64,000 bases of DNA from [Phialemoniopsis] sp. UDSM-2020 (taxonomy: Eukaryota; Ascomycota; Sordariomycetes; Thyridiales; Thyridiaceae): assembly GCA_018873225.1 (NCBI GenBank), contig JAEILZ010000006.1, positions 1,488,001 through 1,552,000 of the forward strand. The letters run 5' to 3'. Below are positions 47,824 to 57,736 of the stretch, piece after piece. Every line of letters starts with the position of its first letter. The first letter of the stretch is position 1. Under the pieces are notes generated by a model. That model had not been told where the DNA came from and ran no database searches. It was given only the letters and a program-made list of their open reading frames with translations. Made by a program: the position numbers and the translations under genes.

Positions 47824-49923
47824 ATGGCAGCAGTATCTCTCTCCCCTTCTCCTCTCCCTCTCTCCGTCATGTCTTCACGACGGATTCCTCTCTCCGCCAA
47901 CCCAAATGTCGCCAACTCGCCATTGCGGGGAGCTGCTGCCTCCTTCGGGGCTCCCATTGCTAAGCAGCGACGCTCTCACGCCAGCACCCAGAGGGAAGAG
48001 ACTTATGGGCAACCTCCTCCCGCCAAGAGGCAGATGCTCGAGCCTGGTGCTCGGACGGCGTTGAGGTCGCCATCCAAGCCAAAGACCTTGGTACAGCGTG
48101 GTGTATCTCGCTCTGTTGCCACCGAGCGAGTCTCCCAGTCCACTACAGTCCATAAGCCCTCTGAGAAAGAGGTCGAGGAGGTCCGCAAGTGGCAGCAGAA
48201 CCAACGGTCGAGGTTCCCCAAGCTCGTCTTCTATTTTGAAAGCATTCCTGATGACCAACGCGTGAAGTTGGCCAAGCAGGTGGCACATCTCGGTGCTGTA
48301 AGCAAGAGACCCCTTGGATAAGTTACTCACTGAACAAACTGACGCGTCGTGTAGCGAGAGGCCAAATTCTTCTCCATCGACATTACCCACGTCGTCACGT
48401 CGCGATCGATACCCCCCGAGAAGCCCGTGAACCAGAAGGAGGAGCGAGTCGATTCTACCGAGGTCGAACACGAACAGCCCCAGACTATCAACCCGTCCTT
48501 GCTGAGTCGCTCAGCTGATGTTGCTCCCACCACCTCCCTCCCGACCAAACGTCGACTCTTCGAGAATGCAACCAGCCGGAGGATGCCACTTCAGGCACAG
48601 GACGAGGCCGTCCGACGCTTGAAGCCCAGCAGGAACGCCGACGTACTCCACCGTGCCCGCGAGATGGGAAAGAAGATCTGGTCTTTGGAGAAGCTGCAGA
48701 AGGTTCTCGATATGCTCCTCGAGGTTGACCCGTACCGTAGTGCGGCACTTGGATTCTATGGCTCGCGTGGCACCGCATCTGGAGCTTCTAGATCCGCCGA
48801 GGAATCCACTCTTCTGCAGCTGCTCAACAAGGAGCGCGTCAATGGTCCTTCTGATCGCGATCCCACTGTGGCTACCCGCGAGCTCAACTACTTCAAGGGG
48901 CCCTATGTCTACGTCTATGACATCGAGGAGAAACAAAAGCCGATCATGGTCAGAGAGTATAACAAAGTCGCTGACAAGAAGCTCGGGGACTGGCCGCAGT
49001 TCCGTGCCAGCAGCACCGGTCGTTGCCCATTCGTAGACGACTATGAGACTGCTGCGGAGAGGAAGGAACGCCAGCGAGCCAAGGAGGCCGCCGTGAAGCC
49101 TGCTGTCGAGGCTGCTGCTCCTAGACTCCAGCCTCCGGTAGTCGAGGCCCCCAAGGCTGTCACTGGGAAGCGATCATTGGCCGAGATGGAGGATGGGCAG
49201 AACCGCCGTCCGTCCGCTACTGTGCAGCCGACAGAGATCTTTGACGCTGCCAAAGCCGCCAGGGCCCCATCTGTCGACTTCCAGCCACAGAACGCATTCA
49301 CAAGCCGCGCCAAGACGGGTCTTTTCTTCGCCGGCGAACCGGTGGCCTCGGGTGTGCAGCCCTCGGGTATCACGTCGGCCATTCGATCCCAAATGATTTC
49401 TTCGGCGACGGGCACGTTGGGCTCCAAGGCTGGAACAAGCAAGGAGATCCACGGCCTGCAGCGGAAGGTACTTCAGAAGAGTGCACCCACCTCGCAGGAC
49501 CTCAGCTCCCGGAGAATGATGACCGAGACCAGCATGGACCCGATGTCGTACACTCGTTCGCAAAGCCTTGGCCGTGCAACGCAGCGCAAGGTCGAGCAGG
49601 TCGACGACCAGTCTCAATCCCGTGAGGAGAAGCACAAACGCACTTACAGTGTGCCTGTGCAGGTTACCAAGCAGAAGAAGCGTGACCCCAAGCCGGGCTA
49701 CTGCGAAAACTGCCAGGACAAATTTGACGACTTTGATGATGTATGTATCCAAACATCTGCGTCTCGTATTGAACACTACTGACCTTGGCGGCAGCATATT
49801 CTTTCTCGCAAGCATCGCAGGTTCGCCGAAAATGACGACAACTGGACTCACCTGGATGCATTGCTCTCCCAGCTCAAGCGAATTCCCAAGTATGAAATTG
49901 ACGGTGAAGACGATGGCTGGTAA
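47824..49923 (+). CDS. DBF4: Dbf4, regulatory subunit of Cdc7 kinase
   Basis: Three exons (47824-48297, 48355-49740, 49795-49923) sum to 662 residues. The N-terminus has a basic, disordered segment (SANPNVANSPLR). A BRCT-like motif N region is split by intron 1 (FPKLVFYFESIPD, then AKFFSIDITHVVTS). Motif M lies near residue 320 (YFKGPYVYVYDIEEKQKPIMVREY). The C-terminal Dbf4 zinc finger is C608-x2-C611-x9-H621-x5-H627 (YCENCQDKFDDFDD-HILSRKHRRFA), with the last intron inside it. Dbf4 activates Cdc7, which phosphorylates MCM to fire replication origins. The Aspergillus homologue is NimO. The first ATG (47824) was used; a second in-frame ATG at 47869 (MSSRRIPLS) has a better -3 base and may be the real start. 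Confidence 0.95.
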
Positions 49924-51160
49924 AAAGCCCGCTCCCTTCAACCGATTGCACAACGGCCTGTCCACTGGGCAGCCCAACGCGTCTTCCGGCATACTGTGCA
50001 GCATTATGTTTTTGGTTTCAGCATTGTCAACTGCCTACCAAAAGAAGAAAAAGCCTCATCTCATGGCCAATACCCGGACCTCGGATCAGCCGCGAAACCC
50101 CGATCTCGAGGTCCCTGTTCTTCTCGTTTACTTCTTGTTCCATCGTTACATGTTTTGGCGGGATTCATCCGGCGTTTGCCACTGCGGCTCCATGCCTTCA
50201 AGAGTTTTGATATCCTGAAGCAGAGTACTCATACCCGTCAAGCATCTATTGTTTGTTGCTTTTCTCTTTTCTTTTCCTGATGATCCAGCATTAAAAAGTC
50301 TTTGCGCTCCACGCAAGACACCTCGGCACCGCATGGCACGGCATCTCATTGGTCGGACAAATGCATTTACAAGTAAGAAGGCATATTTTGGCGCGGGTGT
50401 TTCTGGGTCGGTGATTCGGGTTTCTCGGTACATATACATTTTACCTCTTTGGTTCCTTTTTGGCGAGCAGGAGGGAGGTGACAGACACAGCTCTCGGCAC
50501 CCTGGGATGGATGGTCAAAGGCGGAAACTTCAGCGTTGCTTGTCTGCGAGAAACATGCTTGCTATCTATTCGTTGCTTTTGCGCGGCTCATGAACAACAG
50601 AGGCGAGAAAGACGCCCAACAACTTACAGCTCACCGTCCAATACGTGGACGGTTTGTAGATATAATTCATGCATGTGTATAAACTGTATGATAGAACCAA
50701 GTACAGCAACTGAATTGCCATGAATTTTGTCTCAGTCCGTCCGCCTCTTCTCTACCTAAATAGTCATAGATTCATTCTGATCGATAGTCATACTGACTGA
50801 TTCGTGAAGTTACACATCGTCAGGTTATGTTGTTACCCTTGTAACCCAGATTGCCTGCCGGAATCGATGGACGATTGCAGGGGTTGCTAGTGGCACGTCA
50901 TAGGGGTCTAGTGGGGCCCTGGCCTGAGCTTCAAGCTCTCACACCCTGAACTGTCAGATCCATGGATGACAACCTTCACAGCTCCAAGGCTGCCACATCT
51001 TGGTTGAGAACCCAAGCTTTATTCTCTCACGAGAAAAGCTACTAAACACTCGTCGTTTCATGACACGCTGTGTTTAGCCACATACAACAACGAAAGCGCT
51101 CTTCGGGATTCAAACACATTTCCTCAAGCAAGGAGCAAGCACAGATCCCGGGGCAACATC
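49924..51160. other. Intergenic, Dbf4 3' flank and Atg12 promoter
   Basis: No gene recognised. Short ORFs only. Confidence 0.55.
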
Positions 51161-51733
51161 ATGTCGTCCTCACGCCTCTACAAGCGGTCCTCACCGTCCG
51201 GGACGGCAGATGACAGCAGCAGCGCAGCCGCGCAGGAACAGCAGCTGGCCTCCGCCTCGCCCATCCCCTCGCGGGAGCAGTCGCCGGACCTGCCCCTCAC
51301 CCTCACCGCCTCGGTCATCCTGACGAGCCAGACGCCGCGCGACGCCCTCGGCGCCGCGGCCGAGGCCGTGGCCGCGCTCGAAGGCGGACCGGCAGAACGG
51401 AAAGTCGTCGTGCGGTTCAAGCCCGTGGGCTCGGCGCCCGCGGTGCGCAGGGAGCTGTGCAAGATCAGCGCGGGGCAGAAGTTCGAGGCCGTGGTGGCGT
51501 ACCTGCGGCGGGTGCTCAAGGTCGGCTTGGGCGAGAGCGTGTTTTTGTATGTGAATAGCACGTTTGCGCCTGCGCTGGATGAGGTTGTTGGGAATTTGCA
51601 TAGGGTAAGTGTTGAGAGAGGGGGGTTTCTCTGGGTGAGAGACAGCGGGTTTTGCTAATGTTGCGTGCAGTGCTTCAAAGACTCGAATGATCAGCTCAAT
51701 GTGTCGTATTCTATGACACCTGCTTTTGGTTGA
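51161..51733 (+). CDS. ATG12: Ubiquitin-like autophagy protein Atg12
   Basis: Two exons (51161-51604, 51671-51733) give 168 residues. A low-complexity Ser/Ala-rich N-terminal half precedes the ubiquitin fold: [55 protein letters not shown], then exon 2 [20 protein letters not shown]. The chain ends in the exposed Gly that is joined to Atg5 by Atg7 and Atg10, without any propeptide. Donor GTAAGT, acceptor GTGCAG. It acts in the cytosol as the Atg12-Atg5-Atg16 complex promoting Atg8 lipidation. It converges on panB, with 211 bp between the stops. Confidence 0.96.
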
Positions 51734-51944
51734 GTTGGAATCACGAGACAAACGCATGAAGAGGTAAACGGCTTCTACAATTACTGGCTACGAAGGCCAC
51801 CATGTCTATTCAAAGACACCGAACTGGGTGTCAAGCTCGGCTCTGCATCAAGGTATCTACCAAAACAACGCCTGCCATGCAACAAAGCCCCTGATTTTTG
51901 GGGGCATATGCTAATCACGAAAAAAGGATTCGAACGCTCAACAA

Positions 51945-53020
51945 TTACTTTTCTTCCACGGCTTTGGCAAACGCCTCGATTTCCTCCTTGGCGATGGGGT
52001 ATGTATGTTCAGGGGCAGGGTACTCCCGGCTCTTGACCTCGTTCCGGTATGCTTCAATGGCCCTGAAGCTCTCGGACCAGACATCGCCGTATTTCTTGAC
52101 GAACTTGGGGATGAACCTCCCAGGCGGGAAGTTACCAGTCATGTCGATCTGCACCAGGACCTGCCCAGCGCAGCCATTGCCAGCGCCTATACCGATCGTG
52201 GGTACTGACAGCTTCTCGGTCACAATCTTGGCCACCTCGGCGGGAACAGCCTCGAGGACCATGGCGAAGCACCCTGCCTCCTGGAGGGCGAGGGCATCAT
52301 CGAGCACCTTCAGGGCACCATCAGCAGTCTTGCCCTGCACGCGGAAGCCGCCGAGGGCGTTCTGGCGCTGGGGCGTCAGTCCGATGTGGCCAAGGACGGG
52401 AATGCCGGCGGTAGTGATCTTGCGGATGGTCGGGGCCATCTCGCGACCGCCTTCGAGCTTGATGGATTGGACACGTCCCTCCTTGACGAAACGGATGGCG
52501 GTCTGCAAGGCCTGCTCAGGAGAGACCTCGTACGAGCCCATGGGGAGGTCACCGATCTGAGACGGGTGTCAGGACCAATGCATTGGACAGGAACTACCGA
52601 GTACCGGGTTGAGGGATGACTTACAGTAAAGGCAGCCTTGGATGCTCGTGCGACAGACCGACAGTGGAGCAACATCTCTTCTACCAAGACCTCGCTCGTG
52701 TCTTCCATGCCTAGTGCGACCATGGCTAGACTGTCGCCGACGAGGATCATCTCCATGCCGGCTGAATCAGCGACGTAAGCACTGGGGAAGTCATGTGCCG
52801 TCATGACAGTAATGGGCTCTTTCTTCTTGAACAGGGACCGTATAGTGCCCAGGGTGACCTTCTTCCTTGATAGAGGAGAGGCAGCACCCATGGGAGAATG
52901 TGAACTCCATCTGTGCTGGGGATGTTGTGATGATAGGGCTGCCCTGGCAAGGCGAAGACATGGTCGCGTGCTCCTGACCAATGAGGCGCACGGCCTTGTC
53001 ACAGCCGGTAACAAATTCAT
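51945..53020 (-). CDS. panB: Ketopantoate hydroxymethyltransferase (pantothenate synthesis)
   Basis: Two exons (53020-52625, 52556-51945) code 335 residues. The first ~35 residues are Arg/Ser/Ala-rich without acids (MNLLPAVTRPCASLVRS), fitting a mitochondrial presequence. The TIM barrel follows: TVMTAHDFPSAYVADSAGMEMILVGDSLAMV (Mg2+ Asp in GDS), IGDLPMGSYEVS after the intron (second Mg2+ Asp), SIKLEGG, GHIGLTPQ, and the catalytic Glu region VLEAVPAEVA. The enzyme transfers a hydroxymethyl group from methylene-THF to 2-oxoisovalerate, the first committed step to pantothenate and CoA. Many bacterial enzymes have TAYD where this has TAHD, which I believe is normal in fungi. Confidence 0.95.
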
Positions 53021-54667
53021 CCCTAAGGAGTGGTACTTGTGATGCAAATATGTATCTGTATACGGTGCGACAAGCCAAGGAAAATGCCGCGCAAATTTTG
53101 TATGGCTCAGATGACTAGCCTCGGACAGTGAAAATGAAGGGGAGAGACAGGCGAAAAACAATTGGCGCTGAGCCGGTCGCAGGGATTCATTTTATCTGAC
53201 TCTTGGTCATGATGGTTTTTACCGTGTATAATTGAGACTCTTGTGGTGTTTTCTCCATCCTTGCGCCGTTTTGGGGGACCCGGCGCGGGCGGTCAACGGG
53301 AAGTACCTTTGTACCCATTCTGCAGCCAGTAGCGTGGGTTTTGCCGGGAGTAAGCGAGGGGAGGTACATGGCAGCTTGGGGTGAGGCAGCGCAGCTTGAG
53401 TGCTGAGGAGACGTGCTGAACCGAATGCCGAGGCTCAATCCGAGGCGGGTTCAGGCGTATCTTCAGGCCTGCCAGTACCGCGTCTTCAGCGCTGCTGGTC
53501 TACAAAGCCCAGGCAACTGGCACCCGTCCAAGCCGCCAGCTGTCCGCGCTACGAGTCAATACACATGCACTGGCTTGGCTGAGCCACCAGCTCCCACAGC
53601 AGCAGTAAAGTACGAACTCCTCGCCTCCCGCTACCGATGCTTCCCAAGCTCTGACCGGTTTTGGTTTGGGATGGCCAGGCACAACGGTCACAGGATCAGG
53701 GACGCGCCCAATCAGACCTGAGCCAGTGGCGCAGATCTGCCCAGCGCTTCCGTCCAGGAACAAAGGTCCCGACGGCCTGAGACGGTGTTGGAGGTGTCAT
53801 TCAATACATGTTTAGGCTGTGGTGCCTCTTGTCTCAGCAGGGCCTTTTGTTCTTTGGCATGGTGATGATGGAGAGACATGATCTAGAGCTGTTCAGCTGT
53901 TGTGAGGTGAAATCATTGTACCACTGACTGTTTTTGAACCTGGCCAGCCTTTCTATTCGACGCGGAAGCATTAATGAGCAAGTTCGATTTCGACAGGCCT
54001 CTCCTCTATCCATGTTTTATTCAACCAGACCTCAGCACTCCCACTGCATTGCATAGGTAGCTCATGATGTGATGTAACTACTCGTAGTGAATCCCCTTCG
54101 TTCCAAACTCAAACTCCAAGGTCCAGGTCTCTCTGCCATCCTTGTCTTGATTCGGAATAAGACCAAAGCCCCCATTCGATCTTATCGGCCCTGCGGCAGC
54201 CCCGCAGAATCGTCAATGGTGGGAGTGACTAACTTATCATCACCGCCCACATCATCACTCATCCAGTGCCCGTGACCTGTGCTGGCACCTCCGATGGGCG
54301 GTCACGTCAACCTGCCGTACTTACTTGCTTGCTGCCCATACCGTCTCGTCTGGCCCTTTAACCTTTGACTCCTCACGCAACTACGACTCTGACTACACAC
54401 TGCACTCTTCCAATCTCCTCCTTTCAATTCTCGTCTTCTTTTTCTACTTGAAACACAAACAGAGTCACAAAACCGCTCTTGTCCTCCCAACCTTTGACTT
54501 ATTCGACTCCAACCTCCCCCGCAACAGTACCGTTGGTGTTATCTTGTGTGCCATCACACCCGCACCCTCCGCCGCCAAGACCCGGTTGTCCGCCTTCGTC
54601 TACCAAACTCAATCCGAACACATAACCACAGTTTTGAACAACTTGGACAGCAAAAAATACCTCCACA
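53021..54667. promoter_or_regulatory. Divergent upstream region of panB (-) and UBC8 (+)
   Basis: 1.65 kb without a recognisable gene. The last ~350 bases before 54668 are C/T-rich, probably the UBC8 leader. Confidence 0.45.
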
Positions 54668-55762
54668 ATGTCGAGCCCACGGCGCAGAATCGAGACAGAT
54701 GTAAGTTGAAGCCTTTTGAACAACACTGGCCGTCGAGGATGTGCTGACAATGGGGCTCCTTGCGACACAGGTCATGAAGTGCGTCATACCACGACTCTCC
54801 CGAGAATGCGAACGTGCCATGCTAACCTTACTCGCAGGATGTACGACCTCGACGATGCTCGCACGAAATGACTCCCCCGCATGCTAATACAAGACTGCGT
54901 AGGCTTATGAGCGACTATGAGGTCACTCTGGTGAATGATAACAGTATGTTGCCTCGACTGTGCGGCGTCTAGTGAATCCGTTTGCTAATGGTCCAACCCA
55001 GTGTATGACCTACCACTTGCTTCAAGCCACCTTTGCAGCCCGGTATTGACACTGTAGGAAACTAGGCAGGAATTCTACGTCCGCTTCAAGGGACCAGCAG
55101 AGAGTGAGCAGTCAACTACGAGCTGGAGCATTACCGTGCGACGTACTAACACGAGCAAAGCCCCCTTCGAGGGAGGAGTTTGGAAGGTCCACGTCGAACT
55201 GCCAGACCAGTACCCCTATCGATCCCCGAGCATCGGCTTCGTCAACCGCATCTTCCACCCCAACATCGATGAGCTGTAAGTGTGAGGGCGACATGGCACC
55301 GGAACTATACTATGCATGGCATCTATTGGGAAAAGAGTTGAAAACTGAACAAGAGGCGTGCCTGCTAGGTCCGGATCCGTCTGTCTCGATGTCATCAACC
55401 AGACTTGGTCGCCCATGTACGATATGATCAACATTTTCGAGGTCTTCCTACCGCAACTCCTCCGGTACCCGAACCCGACCGATCCCCTGAACGGCGAGGC
55501 AGCCGCGCTGCTTATGCGGGAACCTAAGAGTTATGACGCAAAGGTCAAGGGTACGCAGGTTCACCTTCGCAAGGGTTGAGGGTCTGGCCGTTCTGGATGC
55601 TCACTAACACACTTTGGCTACACAGAGTACGTCCAAAAGTACGCGAACAAGGACGCAGCGGACGAGGCAGGGGCCGAGAGCGAGGACGATGACGACATGT
55701 CATCAGTCGCGAGCTTCGGCGATGAAGACGACGAGCCAGCTGGACAGATGGACGACGTATGA
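54668..55762 (+). CDS. UBC8: Ubiquitin-conjugating enzyme E2, Ubc8/UBE2H type
   Basis: Eight exons are needed: 54668-54700, 54771-54778 (8 nt), 54903-54943, 55002 (1 nt), 55066-55103, 55161-55275, 55369-55550 and 55626-55762. They sum to 555 nt, 184 residues. The protein begins [21 protein letters not shown]; the UBC fold includes [47 protein letters not shown], the active-site Cys84 in [18 protein letters not shown], and [13 protein letters not shown]. The tail is acidic ([11 protein letters not shown]). Yeast Ubc8 works with the GID ligase in degrading gluconeogenic enzymes. The Met of NDN-M-QEF is assembled from A (exon 3), T (55002) and G (exon 5). Each flank has normal donor and acceptor sequences. 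Without the 1-nt exon the frame breaks. Confidence 0.92.
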
Positions 55763-56249
55763 GGGGGCACAATAACATTTCACGAGACGACCGGCGCAAC
55801 TGGACTTGAGGTTTTACTACGTGGTGTTTGGTCATGAACACTGGAGTTTGCATAAGATTGAATTTCACCCTCAGCCGACCCCCGGGGATGCATTGCTTTT
55901 TTGACGGGTCATTATTGGCCTTTTGGCGTACAACGGGTTTATGAGGTGGTCAGGAGCCAGTTCTCTCATATAGTCATCATCAGCAGCAGCAGATGGGCTT
56001 GGTCTTTGCTTGGATTTACTAAGGCAATCGTAGATAGAAACCTCGCCCCTTAACCATTTTCATGGTAACTTTGCAATCATCGTATTTGTACGATCTGCCG
56101 ACAGTGATATGGCGCCACATGCGAGTGAAATTTGTCATATGTAGAATTGAAGTCTAAGGGGTATCATAGATAAAAGTGTAAAATCAAATGAGCCATGCGA
56201 TGCTTCGCTCGATGAAGCAGGCGGACCCGCTGTTCATATGCTCTCCTCC
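55763..56249. other. Convergent 3' flanks of UBC8 and Saf4
   Basis: 487 bp with no gene signal. Confidence 0.55.
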
Positions 56250-57362
56250 TCAGTCGGAGTCGGAATCATATCCCACTAGAGCCTTTGACGAAGGTGTAGA
56301 CTTGGTAGGAGGCGTTGATGTCTCTTCAGCTGAATTTGCCTTTTCCACTGTCGAGCGCTTTCGTTTGAGTCCGGGAAGTAACGCTGGAGACTTGGCAGTC
56401 TCCTTGCTCCAGCCCTCGAGGAACGGGTCCTTGGCCGCTCGCGTGTTGCCCAGGATCTCCGATACGAGACTCCCCTTGGTCTTGTCGGCTGCCACTTCAG
56501 ACTTGAGCTTCTTCGTCTTCGGGGTCCCAGCCTTCGTGCTCTTCCCTCTCGAGACCTCTCCGTTCTTTTCCGGACCAGCGCCCTTCGCCCCAAACAGCGG
56601 CTTTGCAAGCACCTTGTCAACCGCGACCGCACCGTCCCGGTCCGCCGTCCCAAAGTCCATCAGCGCCGCCCTCTTGCCGTCCTCCTCGCTCGCCGGCATC
56701 AGCTCCAGTCCGAAGCTCAGGCGGTCCCGCAGGTCCTCCCCCGCCGCGAAGTCGCGCTCCCGCTCTTTGCGCCCAACCCGAAACGCCCGGCGCAGGGCCT
56801 GGTTGCGCGCATACGGATCGTCCCACTGCCGCCCCGCAGCGTCGGCCAACTCTCCGATGCGCTGCTTGCCCGCGGCCAGCACCTCCCTGTCCTCGATCGT
56901 GCGCTCGAGGTTCGCGAACGCGCTGCCGCGCGCGGCGTCGCGCTCCCGCGCCGTCTGCAGCTGCACCTCTCCCGAGCCCGAGATGAGCGACTCCCCCGCC
57001 CCGCCGTCGCCCGTATCACGCTTGCGCCCGCCGCTGACGACCACGTACGCCGTGTTGGCCGGGTCGGTGCGGAGCTCGATGGTCCCGCCGCAGGCCGTGT
57101 GGCGCATGGAAAATGTGTATATCGGCGAGGAGTGGTAGTTGCCCGTGCGGCGCTTCTCGGCGTTGAAGCGCACGCCCTGCCCGATGATGGCTTCCGGGTT
57201 GCACGTCGTGCACCACACGGCGAAGGGCATCTCGAAGCGCACGACGAGGCTGCCGTCCGGGCGGGCGCGCTTGCCGAGAGGGTGTTTGCCGTGCAGGGCG
57301 TTGGCCGAGGTGAGCCCTGCGTGCTCTGGTGGCACGTACCGGCCCATGTTGAAGCCTTGCAT
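56250..57362 (-). CDS. saf4: Splicing factor of the CWC16 family, Saf4/CCDC130 type
   Basis: An intronless ORF of 370 residues from the ATG at 57362 (AAGATGC). The N-terminus MQGFNMGRYVPPE is typical. The conserved CWC16 core follows: SLVVRFEMPFAVWCTTC, GQGVRFNAEKRRTGNYHSSPIYTFSM, RHTACGGTIELRTDPANTAYVVVSGG. The RFEMP and VVSGG segments place it with CCDC130/Saf4 rather than Yju2/CCDC94. Zinc ligands appear as CTTC and H-x2-C, where human CCDC130 has C-x2-C; His could still bind zinc. The C-terminal half is Lys/Ala/Ser-rich, ends with acidic GYDSDSD and has basic KKLKSE and KRKRS stretches. It is a nuclear protein associated with the late spliceosome. Confidence 0.92.
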   Translation of the reverse strand: MQGFNMGRYVPPEHAGLTSANALHGKHPLGKRARPDGSLVVRFEMPFAVWCTTCNPEAIIGQGVRFNAEKRRTGNYHSSPIYTFSMRHTACGGTIELRTDPANTAYVVVSGGRKRDTGDGGAGESLISGSGEVQLQTARERDAARGSAFANLERTIEDREVLAAGKQRIGELADAAGRQWDDPYARNQALRRAFRVGRKERERDFAAGEDLRDRLSFGLELMPASEEDGKRAALMDFGTADRDGAVAVDKVLAKPLFGAKGAGPEKNGEVSRGKSTKAGTPKTKKLKSEVAADKTKGSLVSEILGNTRAAKDPFLEGWSKETAKSPALLPGLKRKRSTVEKANSAEETSTPPTKSTPSSKALVGYDSDSD

Positions 57363-57736
57363 CTTGGGCGGTGTTGTCGGGCGTCCCCTGCTTGGGGGGA
57401 CTGTGAGCCGGGTTGGTGGTTTTGTTTCGAGGGTGTGGGATTGGGGAGGCGGGTTGTCTGTCTTGTCTGCATCTGCTTGTGCGGTGACAGGTCAGGCGCC
57501 CCCGATCGCAGGTTGCGTTGTTGAAGAGGGTTGAAAGTGAATAATCGAATTATCCACGGGTGTGGGACACTGACAAGCAGTGGTGCGAGGCCGAAGTCAT
57601 AGCGGGTAACAGTGGGACGGTTAGCGGGCGTTGTTCTTTGCTCCAGCTTCCATTTGAGATACATCTTACACACATCCACATTACACCCTGGCCATGAAAA
57701 TGCTTGGCTTCTATTTAAAGTATCTCATGCTGCTCA
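57363..57736. other. Saf4 upstream region
   Basis: 374 bp between the Saf4 start and the end of the conserved GH92 frame, both on the minus strand. It must hold the Saf4 promoter and, further right, the GH92 3' flank. No motif is assigned. Confidence 0.45.

Noticed and set aside
51927..51936. T-loop-like GGATTCGAAC suggesting a tRNA
   Set aside because: No matching acceptor, D or anticodon arms around it, and it lies beside the panB stop codon.
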